Part shown: positions 33,152 through 41,212 of the stretch, in pieces
Numbering within the stretch: the first letter of the stretch is position 1
Layout of the letters: each line of letters begins with the position of its first letter
From: an uncultured Clostridia bacterium
GTDB lineage: Bacteria; Bacillota; Clostridia; TANB77; CAG-465
Assembly: GCA_944386345.1 (NCBI GenBank)
Contig: CALXAR010000007.1
Coordinates: 1 to 44,785 of the forward strand
Length of the DNA stretch: 44,785 nt
Reading direction: 5' to 3'
Notes under the pieces: model-generated
Seen by the model: only the letters and a program-made list of their open reading frames with translations
What the model was told of the DNA's origin: nothing
The model's database searches: none
Position numbers and translations under genes: made by a program

Positions 33152-33493
33152 ATGTCAAAAAGATTAAAACAAAATATCATACGATTTATCTTATCACTTG
33201 CAATTTTTATTTTTACTGTTTTTTTAACCCCTAATTTTAATATAGCAAATACATACATTCTGTTTATTTCTGCCTTTTTTGTCTTATTACTTGATTACTT
33301 AGTAGCAACTATAACAGGTATTCATGACTATCCTCTAGGAAGAGGAGTTGTAGGATTTTTTAGTTGTATTGTTATATTATATGCAACACAATTTTTTATT
33401 TCTGGATATTATATATCAATATTTTCAAGCATTATTGCCGCTTTAATTTATTCTGTAACAGATTATGTTTTAGACAATGAAAAAATGGAATAG
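33152..33493 (+). CDS. Small four-segment membrane protein, hypothetical
   Basis: This 113-residue protein appears to cross the membrane four times (about 8-25, 31-48, 65-82 and 88-105). Between segments 2 and 3 is a conserved-looking loop, LLDYLVATITGIHDYPLGRG. The size and topology resemble small Firmicute membrane DUFs (for example the DUF2512 kind), but I cannot assign it firmly. It is divergent from DUF421-DUF4363 with a 65-base gap, so a shared regulatory region is possible. Ribosome site AGAGGTGA; a strong terminator overlaps its stop. Confidence 0.8.
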   Translation: MSKRLKQNIIRFILSLAIFIFTVFLTPNFNIANTYILFISAFFVLLLDYLVATITGIHDYPLGRGVVGFFSCIVILYATQFFISGYYISIFSSIIAALIYSVTDYVLDNEKME

Positions 33494-33510
33494 AATAAAC
33501 ATTCTATTCC
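33487..33510 (+). terminator. Terminator of the small membrane protein gene
   Basis: GGAATAGAAT pairs with ATTCTATTCC around a 4-base loop and is followed by ACTTTTTATT. The stop codon is in the stem. It faces the end of the 33524-35563 gene. Confidence 0.85.
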
Positions 33511-33523
33511 ACTTTTTATTATA

Positions 33524-35563
33524 CTAATGTAAAATAATATCAATAGTAAGTAATTTTTCTATATCACTATTTGTTACTATACCATCGTCATCACTAACTT
33601 CAACAGAATAAATATATTCATCAGTTATTGGTAAATAGTAATATGTTTGTTTACTTGTATATGTATAACTTCCACTACCATAAGAATATGTAAAATCCTT
33701 TTTATAATATGTTCTTCCGGCAATTTCAACTTCTTCTCTATCTGACAAACTAACATCAAAGTATTCATCCTCTTCTGTATAATATTCAGATAAAGATGCA
33801 ATGTTATCCTCATATTCATCCAAAGTATACCAGTCAACATTTACATCTATATATGCAGTTGCTCTATTATTTAGCTCTTTTGAAAAGCTTTGATATGAAA
33901 GCCCTGCATATTCTTCTTCTATAGAATTAGGTACTTCAAAAATTACTGTATCATCATCATATGATTGAACAAAACTTTGTCCTGGCTCTAAAGTTATTCC
34001 TTTTGGAACCTCTCTTTCACTTGATGTATCTGTACCAGGATTTAAAGAGCTACCCATATCAATACCATAATCTGATAAAACTTCATATAATTTTGAATTT
34101 TCATAATTTTCAGATATTGTCTCTAAATCTTCATCTGTTAATTCTTCAGATGAAACTGAATTAGCTGTATCAATAGTCTCAATTCCACTATTATATACTT
34201 CTGATACTAAAATTTTAAAATCAATTGTTCCTGATTGAGGAATATTAACAGAAATAAGCATATCTTTTTCTGTATTAGTTGATTTATTAATTGTAATAGT
34301 AGCATTAAGTATATCTTGAGTTTCACCATTATAGTTTGCTACTTTTAGATTTGACTCATATAGATTCTTATCTGTATTAATAAGCTCAAAAACAAATTCC
34401 ATTTGTTGTGCATCCTCTAAAACCACAGCTACTCCAACAAATTTATTTGTAATACCAGATGTATAATAATGTATAGTTACATTTCCCTCTAAATCAGATA
34501 TTGAATCTAAAGACTCTGCTAATGTATCTAGACTAGCTGTTATCTGCTCTCTATCTACATATAAATTTAGAAAATCTTCATCTAGCTTTAAAGTGCTAAT
34601 TGCGTTACTAAATACAGTTTTAAATTGTTCTAGGCTTAATGTTAGAGTATTATCTTTAACATTCTTATCCTCACCATTAATATTTACAGTTACATTTTGT
34701 TTTGCAAACATATCTTCTGTTAAATTATTATTTATAGCATCTGCTATTTTAACAGCAGCTTTCTTCTGCGCTGACTTATCTACTGAAGCTGTATTTTCAA
34801 ATGCTTCATTTAAGATTTCAAGATTCTCTTCAGGAATATCATACTTAATTAATTTATCATATAAATTTGATTCACTTAAATACATTGCCTTATTATTTAT
34901 ATCCATAAGAGCCTTCAAATTAAGATATGAATCCGAATTCTTATCTACATTTAATCCCAAAATCATTTGCTTTGATGCAGAATCATATTGAGTGTTTATA
35001 TTTACCTTTAAACCTTCAAGAGCCTCTTTAAGCTCTTCAATTGTTGTAGCTGTTTCTACTGTAGCATTTATATTTGCACTAGATGCTGTATTTAAATCTC
35101 CTGCATATAGATCAGATAAAGCAGATTTTATAAAATCTTTATATAGGCTATCTGGTCCTTTAGAGCTAAATACTACTACTAAAATAATTATTGCAATAAG
35201 TGCAACAATTACAGCTCCTAAAACAATCATAGTTATTACACTATGTCTTTTTTTATTTTGAGAATCACTAGCTTTTTTGTTATCTTCTTTATTTTCAGTC
35301 TCTTTTTTTACTTCTGTTTTTGTATTCTCTTTTACAACCTCTTTTGTTTTTTCCTTTACAACTTCTTTTTCTTCAACTTTTACTTCTTCTTTTGGTTCGT
35401 CTGATGCTGGTTGAGTCTCTTCTTTAGTATCATTTTCTTCTTGAACTATACTTTCGTCTTGCTCTTCCTGTTGTGTTTTTTCTTCTTTTTCAACTGGTGC
35501 TCCACAAAATGGACAAAAAGCACTAGTCTCTTCAATTTCTTGATTACATTTAGAACACTTCAT
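33524..35563 (-). CDS. Zinc-ribbon membrane protein with large extracytoplasmic region
   Basis: This 679-residue protein starts with a zinc ribbon (C3, C6, C17, C20: CSKCNQ and CPFCGAP) in the cytosol. A ~80-residue linker made mostly of Glu, Lys, Gln and Val follows (EEVKVEEKEVVKEKTKEVV type). One membrane segment lies at about 108-132, and ~540 extracytoplasmic residues follow, acidic and Ser/Thr/Asp-rich, with repeated alpha/beta character and a C-terminal domain (about 575-679) with YTEEDEYFDVSLSDRE and TYYKKDFTYSYGSGS. This layout recalls TcaA/YvbJ-like Firmicute proteins; function is unknown. The start at 35563 has AGGAGG 7 bases upstream; the TTG one codon earlier is not needed. It follows the U32 gene by 100 bases. 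Confidence 0.85.
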   Translation of the reverse strand: MKCSKCNQEIEETSAFCPFCGAPVEKEEKTQQEEQDESIVQEENDTKEETQPASDEPKEEVKVEEKEVVKEKTKEVVKENTKTEVKKETENKEDNKKASDSQNKKRHSVITMIVLGAVIVALIAIIILVVVFSSKGPDSLYKDFIKSALSDLYAGDLNTASSANINATVETATTIEELKEALEGLKVNINTQYDSASKQMILGLNVDKNSDSYLNLKALMDINNKAMYLSESNLYDKLIKYDIPEENLEILNEAFENTASVDKSAQKKAAVKIADAINNNLTEDMFAKQNVTVNINGEDKNVKDNTLTLSLEQFKTVFSNAISTLKLDEDFLNLYVDREQITASLDTLAESLDSISDLEGNVTIHYYTSGITNKFVGVAVVLEDAQQMEFVFELINTDKNLYESNLKVANYNGETQDILNATITINKSTNTEKDMLISVNIPQSGTIDFKILVSEVYNSGIETIDTANSVSSEELTDEDLETISENYENSKLYEVLSDYGIDMGSSLNPGTDTSSEREVPKGITLEPGQSFVQSYDDDTVIFEVPNSIEEEYAGLSYQSFSKELNNRATAYIDVNVDWYTLDEYEDNIASLSEYYTEEDEYFDVSLSDREEVEIAGRTYYKKDFTYSYGSGSYTYTSKQTYYYLPITDEYIYSVEVSDDDGIVTNSDIEKLLTIDIILH

Positions 35564-35663
35564 CAAATTTCCTCCTTTTTTTTCATATATTACTTGTAGT
35601 AACTACTATTATAATATAATAAATGTTAAAAAAAGTAAATAGAATAGATTTTTTTAATAAGTT

Positions 35664-37994
35664 TTATATCATATTATTTCTAATATGTGACAAATTTTTA
35701 TCTAATCTTTCTCTTTCTAATTTATGTGACTTTAATATTTTCATGACACAATCAATATTGTCACAGACAATATCATATCTTTCTCCATATGTATCTTCTA
35801 TATAATATTCTTCTTTTAAAGTACAAGGAGCTGAACACACGCTATTTTCCATCCTATTTTCTATAAAAGCTCCTAAAATACAGTATCTAGATGTCATTGC
35901 TGTAATATAGTCATCTACAAGTTCTACATTTACATATTGATTTAGCCTATTTATCTGTTCATTATTTGAATCAAATCCTGGTGTAATAACATCAAAACCA
36001 AGACTATTATATAATATCGCACTATAACTATTAGTAATATTTAAAGAATAATCTGCAATTAGAGTAAATTCATACCTATTTTTTAGACTTAAAATCATGT
36101 CAATATATCTTGTTGTCCCAAGTACAATAGTATTTACTCCCTCTTTAAGTAGCTTTTCTAAATTATTCTCTATATATTTATCTAAGTTTTCAAGAACAAA
36201 ATTAGATATATTTATTCCTAGATTATATTTTGAATATTTATGTAATATATCATTTTCATTTTTTACAAAATCTGATATTTGAAAATCTATCCTCTCAAAA
36301 TTAGTTTTGTATTTATTAAAATATTCTTTTACATAGTCTTTATCCTTATCATATCTATATATTGAAAGAATTTTTTGTGGTTGCAAACTAGCTTGAGTTT
36401 TTAAATTTTCTTGTAGATTTAATACCCTCTCTAAATTACTACTAATATTAGTTATATCGTTTTTTATCTTTAATTTATTCTCTACTTCGTCTACAAAATT
36501 TCTTCTAATCTCATTAAGTCCAGAAATTTTTAAGAACAATCCATTTTCAATTAAAGCATCTATCTTTTCAAACTTTATACCTGTATCTTGAGTCTTAGAA
36601 AAGACTCCATAAATATCTTCTGGGGTAATACTTCTACTTATTGCTTCTTGTGGTATTAAATTTGTATTATATGTGTATGTTTGCCCATTTATCATTGTAC
36701 TTAAAGCAACTGGCAAATCTCTTTTTATGCTAATAGTTAGTACAAGACTTCTTTGTCTTATATTCTTTTGTATATATTTATTTTGTAATTCCTGTTTTAA
36801 TTTATAGTTTGATGTCTTATATACTTCATCTCTCGAAATTATATAATTTTCTTTTATATCTCCTAAATAAACAATATCACCTTTTTTACAATCCCTATTT
36901 AATAGTCTCATATTGTTATCTTTTATGCAAGTAACAATATTTGATGCAACTCCCTTTTTAGAATGAATTTCAATGCCATCATGAAGTGAGATTTCATCTT
37001 CAAGTTTGATTTTTATATAATCTCCTTTTTTCTCTATTACGTTTCCTAAAAAAATACCAGTATTTTTAGGTGAAAGTGTAGTTATACTATCTTTATATCT
37101 TACTCCATTTAAATATCCAAAGCTCTTACCGTTTCTATTAAACATCTGTAATAACTTTTTTTCATCATTCTTTTGAATATTTAACTTATTTTCTTTTATA
37201 TATTTGTCTATATATTTCCTATATGTACTAACAACTAAAGCAACATATTCAGGTGTTTTATTTCTACCTTCTATTTTTAAAGAAGTTATATTACTCTCTA
37301 TAATTTTATCTAAAATGTCTAATCCATATATATCTTTTTTACTTAATAAATATGTCCTTGGAGACTTTTTTTCATTTCCTTTATACAAGGTATATCTCAT
37401 TCTACATGGTTGAGCACAAGCTCCTCTATTAGCACTTCTTGTTCCTATAGCAAGGCTTAGCAAACACTGCCCTGACACGCTTACACATAAGGCTCCATGT
37501 ATAAAAGCTTCTATTTCCACATTAGTATTATCAGTAATATATTTAATTTCTTCTAATGTAAGCTCTCTTGCAAGAACAACTCTTTTAAATCCTAACTTTT
37601 CTAAGAACCTCACCTGTTCAAGTGAATATGCACTCATTTGTGTACTAGCATGCATATGTAAATTGGGCATTAATTTATGTATTATTTCTGCAAGTCCTAT
37701 ATCTTGTATGATCACAGCGTCAAGCCCAGCCTCATAAAGTTTAATTACCATATCAACTGCTTCTTTTATCTCATTATCCTGTAATAATGTATTTAATGTT
37801 AGATATACTTTTACTCCTCTAATATGGGCATAGTTTATACATTCTATATATGACTTTAATGTAAAATTTCTTGCCATAACTCTTGCATTATGCTTACCAA
37901 GTCCCATATAAACGGCATCAGCACCAGCATTTACTGCTGCTTTAAAGCTCTCTTCATTTCCAGCCGGAGCTAATAATTCTATGTTTTTATTCAT
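35664..37994 (-). CDS. U32-family protein, RlhA/YdcP-like with DUF3656
   Basis: This 776-residue member of the peptidase U32 family most resembles the long RlhA (YdcP) kind, which in E. coli hydroxylates C2501 of 23S rRNA. The N-terminal U32 domain opens with ELLAPAGNEESFKAAVNAGADAVY (ELLAPAGN and GADAVYMG) and has MHASTQMSAY, AFIHGALCVSVSGQC, GACAQPCR and SLKIEGR. A DUF3656-like region covers about 370-500, and the end carries a second Cys cluster (NSVCSAPC, VCDNIDC), suiting an Fe-S or metal site. A peptidase role, historically assigned to U32, is less likely. A promoter (TTTACA-17-TATAAT) lies at 38029-38057. Confidence 0.88.
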   Translation of the reverse strand: MNKNIELLAPAGNEESFKAAVNAGADAVYMGLGKHNARVMARNFTLKSYIECINYAHIRGVKVYLTLNTLLQDNEIKEAVDMVIKLYEAGLDAVIIQDIGLAEIIHKLMPNLHMHASTQMSAYSLEQVRFLEKLGFKRVVLARELTLEEIKYITDNTNVEIEAFIHGALCVSVSGQCLLSLAIGTRSANRGACAQPCRMRYTLYKGNEKKSPRTYLLSKKDIYGLDILDKIIESNITSLKIEGRNKTPEYVALVVSTYRKYIDKYIKENKLNIQKNDEKKLLQMFNRNGKSFGYLNGVRYKDSITTLSPKNTGIFLGNVIEKKGDYIKIKLEDEISLHDGIEIHSKKGVASNIVTCIKDNNMRLLNRDCKKGDIVYLGDIKENYIISRDEVYKTSNYKLKQELQNKYIQKNIRQRSLVLTISIKRDLPVALSTMINGQTYTYNTNLIPQEAISRSITPEDIYGVFSKTQDTGIKFEKIDALIENGLFLKISGLNEIRRNFVDEVENKLKIKNDITNISSNLERVLNLQENLKTQASLQPQKILSIYRYDKDKDYVKEYFNKYKTNFERIDFQISDFVKNENDILHKYSKYNLGINISNFVLENLDKYIENNLEKLLKEGVNTIVLGTTRYIDMILSLKNRYEFTLIADYSLNITNSYSAILYNSLGFDVITPGFDSNNEQINRLNQYVNVELVDDYITAMTSRYCILGAFIENRMENSVCSAPCTLKEEYYIEDTYGERYDIVCDNIDCVMKILKSHKLERERLDKNLSHIRNNMI

Positions 37995-38028
37995 AAAGCT
38001 CTCCTTATATATTGATTTTATATAATAA

Positions 38029-38057
38029 ATTATATCATTTTATCAAAATAGTGTAAA
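38029..38057 (-). promoter_or_regulatory. Promoter of the U32 gene
   Basis: TTTACA (38052-38057), a 17-base spacer and TATAAT (38029-38034) on the minus strand. It directly abuts the rlmB terminator. Confidence 0.75.
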
Positions 38058-38058
38058 C

Positions 38059-38092
38059 AAAAAGTGTAGTAAAATATTTTACTACACTTTTT
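38059..38092 (-). terminator. Strong terminator of rlmB and the CAP-dockerin operon
   Basis: A perfect 34-bp palindrome: arms AAAAAGTGTAGTAAAAT and its complement with no fixed loop, then TTTTTGTTT on the minus strand. Confidence 0.9.
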
Positions 38093-38102
38093 AACTAATA
38101 AC

Positions 38103-38849
38103 TTACTTTTTAGAATTCTTCTGCCTTACAATTTCATACATACTTATTGCTGCAGATACAGAGGCATTTAAAGACTCTATATGTCCTACCATAGGTATTT
38201 TAATAACAAAATCGCAATTTTGTAATACAAGCTTTGATATTCCAGAGCCCTCATTTCCAATTACTAGTCCTATAGGACCTGTAAGATCTGTATCATATAT
38301 ATCCGATGCTCCTTCCATATCTAAACCATAAATCCATAAACCATTTTTCTTTAAATATTTTATACTCTCTGTTATGTTAGTTACTCTTGCAATTTTTACA
38401 TAATTACAAGCTCCAGCAGCTACCTTTTCCACAGTCTCTGTTACTTGAGCTGCGTTTCTTTTTTGAATAATTACCCCATGTGCACCTAAACACTCTGCAC
38501 TTCTTACTATAGCTCCTAAATTTTGAGGATCTTCGATTTTATCTAATATGATTATAAAAGGGGATTCATTTCTTTTATAAGCTTCTTGCAAAATATCATC
38601 TATAGTAAAATAATTATAATCTGTGACAGAGGCTACAATCCCCTGTGAATTTTTTAGCTTTTCGTTTTCAGAAGTAATCATTCTATCTAACTTTAATTTT
38701 TCTGCCTCGACAACTACTATTTTCTTGTCTTTTGCCTTTTGAATAACTTGATATACCTCTTTATTACCTTTTTGAGCATATATCTTATTAATTGTTTTTC
38801 CTGAAACTATGGCTTCAGTAACTGGGTTTATTCCATATATTAAACTCAT
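38103..38849 (-). CDS. rlmB: RlmB-like SPOUT rRNA 2'-O-methyltransferase (TrmH family)
   Basis: This 248-residue TrmH-family enzyme uses S-adenosylmethionine to methylate a ribose 2'-O, most likely G2251 of 23S rRNA. The N-terminal substrate-binding domain (about 1-75) has IYGINPVTEAI. The SPOUT domain has motif 1 DKIEDPQNLGAIVRSAE (about 103-119), motif 2 GLVIGNEGSGIS (about 191-202) and motif 3 IPMVGHIESLNASVSAAI (about 214-231), including the catalytic Arg in VRSAE and the knot-forming N-S. The gene starts 24 bases after the stop of a secreted dockerin gene, with its own AAGGAG, and no promoter was seen between them. Confidence 0.92.
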   Translation of the reverse strand: MSLIYGINPVTEAIVSGKTINKIYAQKGNKEVYQVIQKAKDKKIVVVEAEKLKLDRMITSENEKLKNSQGIVASVTDYNYFTIDDILQEAYKRNESPFIIILDKIEDPQNLGAIVRSAECLGAHGVIIQKRNAAQVTETVEKVAAGACNYVKIARVTNITESIKYLKKNGLWIYGLDMEGASDIYDTDLTGPIGLVIGNEGSGISKLVLQNCDFVIKIPMVGHIESLNASVSAAISMYEIVRQKNSKK

Positions 38850-38873
38850 TTAAATATTTCTCCTTTTACTATA

Positions 38874-41141
38874 TTACTTTCCATATCTGTAAACATCAAG
38901 AATAAGTGCTGCATCATCTGAATTAATTAAGCCATTTTCATCCATATCTCCTATTAGTAAATCTTCTGCACTAACATTACCATATCTATATAAATCTAAA
39001 GCAATAGCTGCATCATCTGAATTTACTACACTATTTCTATCTAGATCACCTTTTATATATTCTCCTGGTGTTTCTGGTTCTTCTTGAGTATCTCCATTTA
39101 CAACAATACTAATTGTCTTACTAAGACCGGTTGTACTATAACTTGTAACAGTTATTATAGCTTTTCCTGCAGATCTCGCATAAATTGTTCCATCCTGTCT
39201 TACAGTTACTATGTCTTCATCCGATGAAGTATATCTTAAAAGTTTATTTGTCGCATTATCTGGAGCAACTGTTGTATCAATTTTTATACTTTCTCCTGGT
39301 AATAATTCTATACTCTCTTTACTTAATTTAATATCTGATACACCAACTTTATTGATTTGTGACATATTCATAAAAACACTTCTATATGTATAATCAGTAC
39401 TATTACCTTTAGCTCTATCTATAACATTATGTAATGTTATTTCAAATACATCACCATTTTCATATGCTATTGTATCATCACGAAAAGTTATTAGATTTGA
39501 GCCTGTAACTTGCAAAAACCTGCCAGAATTGTTTTTATTTTCTTGTGTTATCTCATAAGTTTTCCCTGTATTTAAGCATTTTATTGTAACCTCTGTATTA
39601 GATGACACACTATAATTTTTATAAAATCTAGCAGTCCAATTTCCAATACCTTTATAAGCTAAATCCATAGTAAATATTCCATTACTTGGCCATGCTACAA
39701 GCTCATTTGTATAGCTTTCAAAGCCAGAAACCTTATGAACTCCTTGCCATCCCAAAGATAGTCCTCCTGATCCAACTGCGCCTACTCCCCACTGTGTAGC
39801 TGATGGGTCAAGTAAATTATATCTATGACCACATTCAATAGGATCACCATATCCATCGTTTAATGCTGATACTATACTTGTTTGTATATCTCCAGTATAT
39901 AAGTTTTCTGTCATATAGCTTTGTGCTTTACTAAAGAAATCATCATCAACCCCTTCTGGTTGCTCTGGAAAATGACCACCAGTATATCCATGAGACTTAT
40001 TATATACAACTAATGCTGCTTTATGCTGTGCTGCATCAGCAATATCTTGATTTAATTCAAGCTCGTGTAACCCTAAACCTAATCTTGCAAGGTTTATATA
40101 ATCTGTTACCATAAGTAAAGCCATATCGGACCACTTACCTGCAACAAGAGGCAATTCTTTATACTGTGGCTCAATATCAAAATTTTTAGTAATAGATTGT
40201 CCATGCTGAGTAAATTCTTGATATTTAGCTCTTACTGCATCTAACAATGATATTTCATTACTAGTTAGAGGTACTGTTTCCTTTTGCTCTAAGAAAGCTG
40301 GATCTACAAATAGTATTGTTGTATACAATCTAAATGAATCTTTATCTTGCACTTTCATATCATAAAATACATATTTATAATTTTCAGCTCTTGTATAGTT
40401 TTCTGTTTGTTTTCCAAGCATAAGTGGATTTGGGAGCTCATAATCACAAAAATCTGTTCCAGATAAAACTAAAGAAATATATGTAGTTTTTCCTGTAGAT
40501 CTTGCAAAATTATATAAGTCAGTTCCATTGTCTTTTAACTCTTCATTCATATAGAATATATCTTCATCTATATATGTTTGTGGAAAATCATAGTTATGCT
40601 TTTTGGCAAGTATTTTACTTACAACTAAAGAGCTTTTTTGCAAATTATATAAATAATCAGACGAACTTATATAATTTGCTTTGTATAACTCAACATCTTT
40701 ACTTGTAACATTATATTCATATACTCCAACAACTTTTCCATCATCATCATCATCTATAACAGTACCTGACATATACCACACTACAGAAGAATAGTCATCA
40801 CCTTGTGAATAGTTTCTAGCAATAAAATCTCCATTAATGCAACCATATCCCTTTATCTCTCCACTAGCATTTGTCTCTATATGTAGCATCCACATATATT
40901 CATCATCATAATAGGTACACGCTTTCCCACCAAAAGGTGAGTCATACTCTATCCTTGGCTTACCAAAATTTTCATTTATTTGCTCTATGGTTGTATCTTT
41001 TTTTATTGTATAATTATTAAATTTTAAAAGCTCATTTGATGACAATGAACTTGAAGCATTCACTTGTGTTTTAGAAAATAATGTAAAACAAACAAATATA
41101 ATACCTATCAAAAATAATTTTAATTTATTTCGTTTAATCAT
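38874..41141 (-). CDS. Secreted CAP-domain protein with Ig-like domain and dockerin
   Basis: This 755-residue exported protein has a signal peptide (about 1-29), a CAP-associated N-terminal domain (about 35-200; INENFGKPRIEY), a CAP/SCP domain (about 335-480) with the conserved GGHFPEQPEG, MTENLY and ECGHRYNLLDPSATQWGVG (His-Glu-His set), a beta-rich region with WTARFYKNY, a Big_2 Ig-like domain (about 608-690) and a dockerin (about 698-755). CAP proteins occur on bacterial surfaces and in spore coats; their activity is unclear. It lies downstream of a similar, larger CAP protein and directly upstream of rlmB. No clear promoter was seen, so read-through from upstream is possible. Confidence 0.88.
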   Translation of the reverse strand: MIKRNKLKLFLIGIIFVCFTLFSKTQVNASSSLSSNELLKFNNYTIKKDTTIEQINENFGKPRIEYDSPFGGKACTYYDDEYMWMLHIETNASGEIKGYGCINGDFIARNYSQGDDYSSVVWYMSGTVIDDDDDGKVVGVYEYNVTSKDVELYKANYISSSDYLYNLQKSSLVVSKILAKKHNYDFPQTYIDEDIFYMNEELKDNGTDLYNFARSTGKTTYISLVLSGTDFCDYELPNPLMLGKQTENYTRAENYKYVFYDMKVQDKDSFRLYTTILFVDPAFLEQKETVPLTSNEISLLDAVRAKYQEFTQHGQSITKNFDIEPQYKELPLVAGKWSDMALLMVTDYINLARLGLGLHELELNQDIADAAQHKAALVVYNKSHGYTGGHFPEQPEGVDDDFFSKAQSYMTENLYTGDIQTSIVSALNDGYGDPIECGHRYNLLDPSATQWGVGAVGSGGLSLGWQGVHKVSGFESYTNELVAWPSNGIFTMDLAYKGIGNWTARFYKNYSVSSNTEVTIKCLNTGKTYEITQENKNNSGRFLQVTGSNLITFRDDTIAYENGDVFEITLHNVIDRAKGNSTDYTYRSVFMNMSQINKVGVSDIKLSKESIELLPGESIKIDTTVAPDNATNKLLRYTSSDEDIVTVRQDGTIYARSAGKAIITVTSYSTTGLSKTISIVVNGDTQEEPETPGEYIKGDLDRNSVVNSDDAAIALDLYRYGNVSAEDLLIGDMDENGLINSDDAALILDVYRYGK

Positions 41142-41170
41142 ATAAATTTACCTCACCTTTTATTAGTTTT

Positions 41171-41207
41171 CTAAGGGTCAATTTAAATTAGATAAATTGA
41201 CTCTTAG
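41171..41207. other. Intercistronic 15-bp hairpin without U tract
   Basis: CTAAGGGTCAATTTA (41171-41185) pairs with TAAATTGACTCTTAG (41193-41207), one G-U, with a 7-base loop. Neither strand has a following T tract. It lies between the two CAP-dockerin genes and could be an mRNA processing or stabilising stem, or a weak terminator. Confidence 0.6.
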
Positions 41208-41212
41208 AATTA

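Noticed and set aside
33625-33840. Many long open frames antisense to real genes (for example inside 33524-35563, 34593-35261, 41436-41708)
   Set aside because: They lack ribosome sites and family motifs, and lie opposite genes with clear domains.
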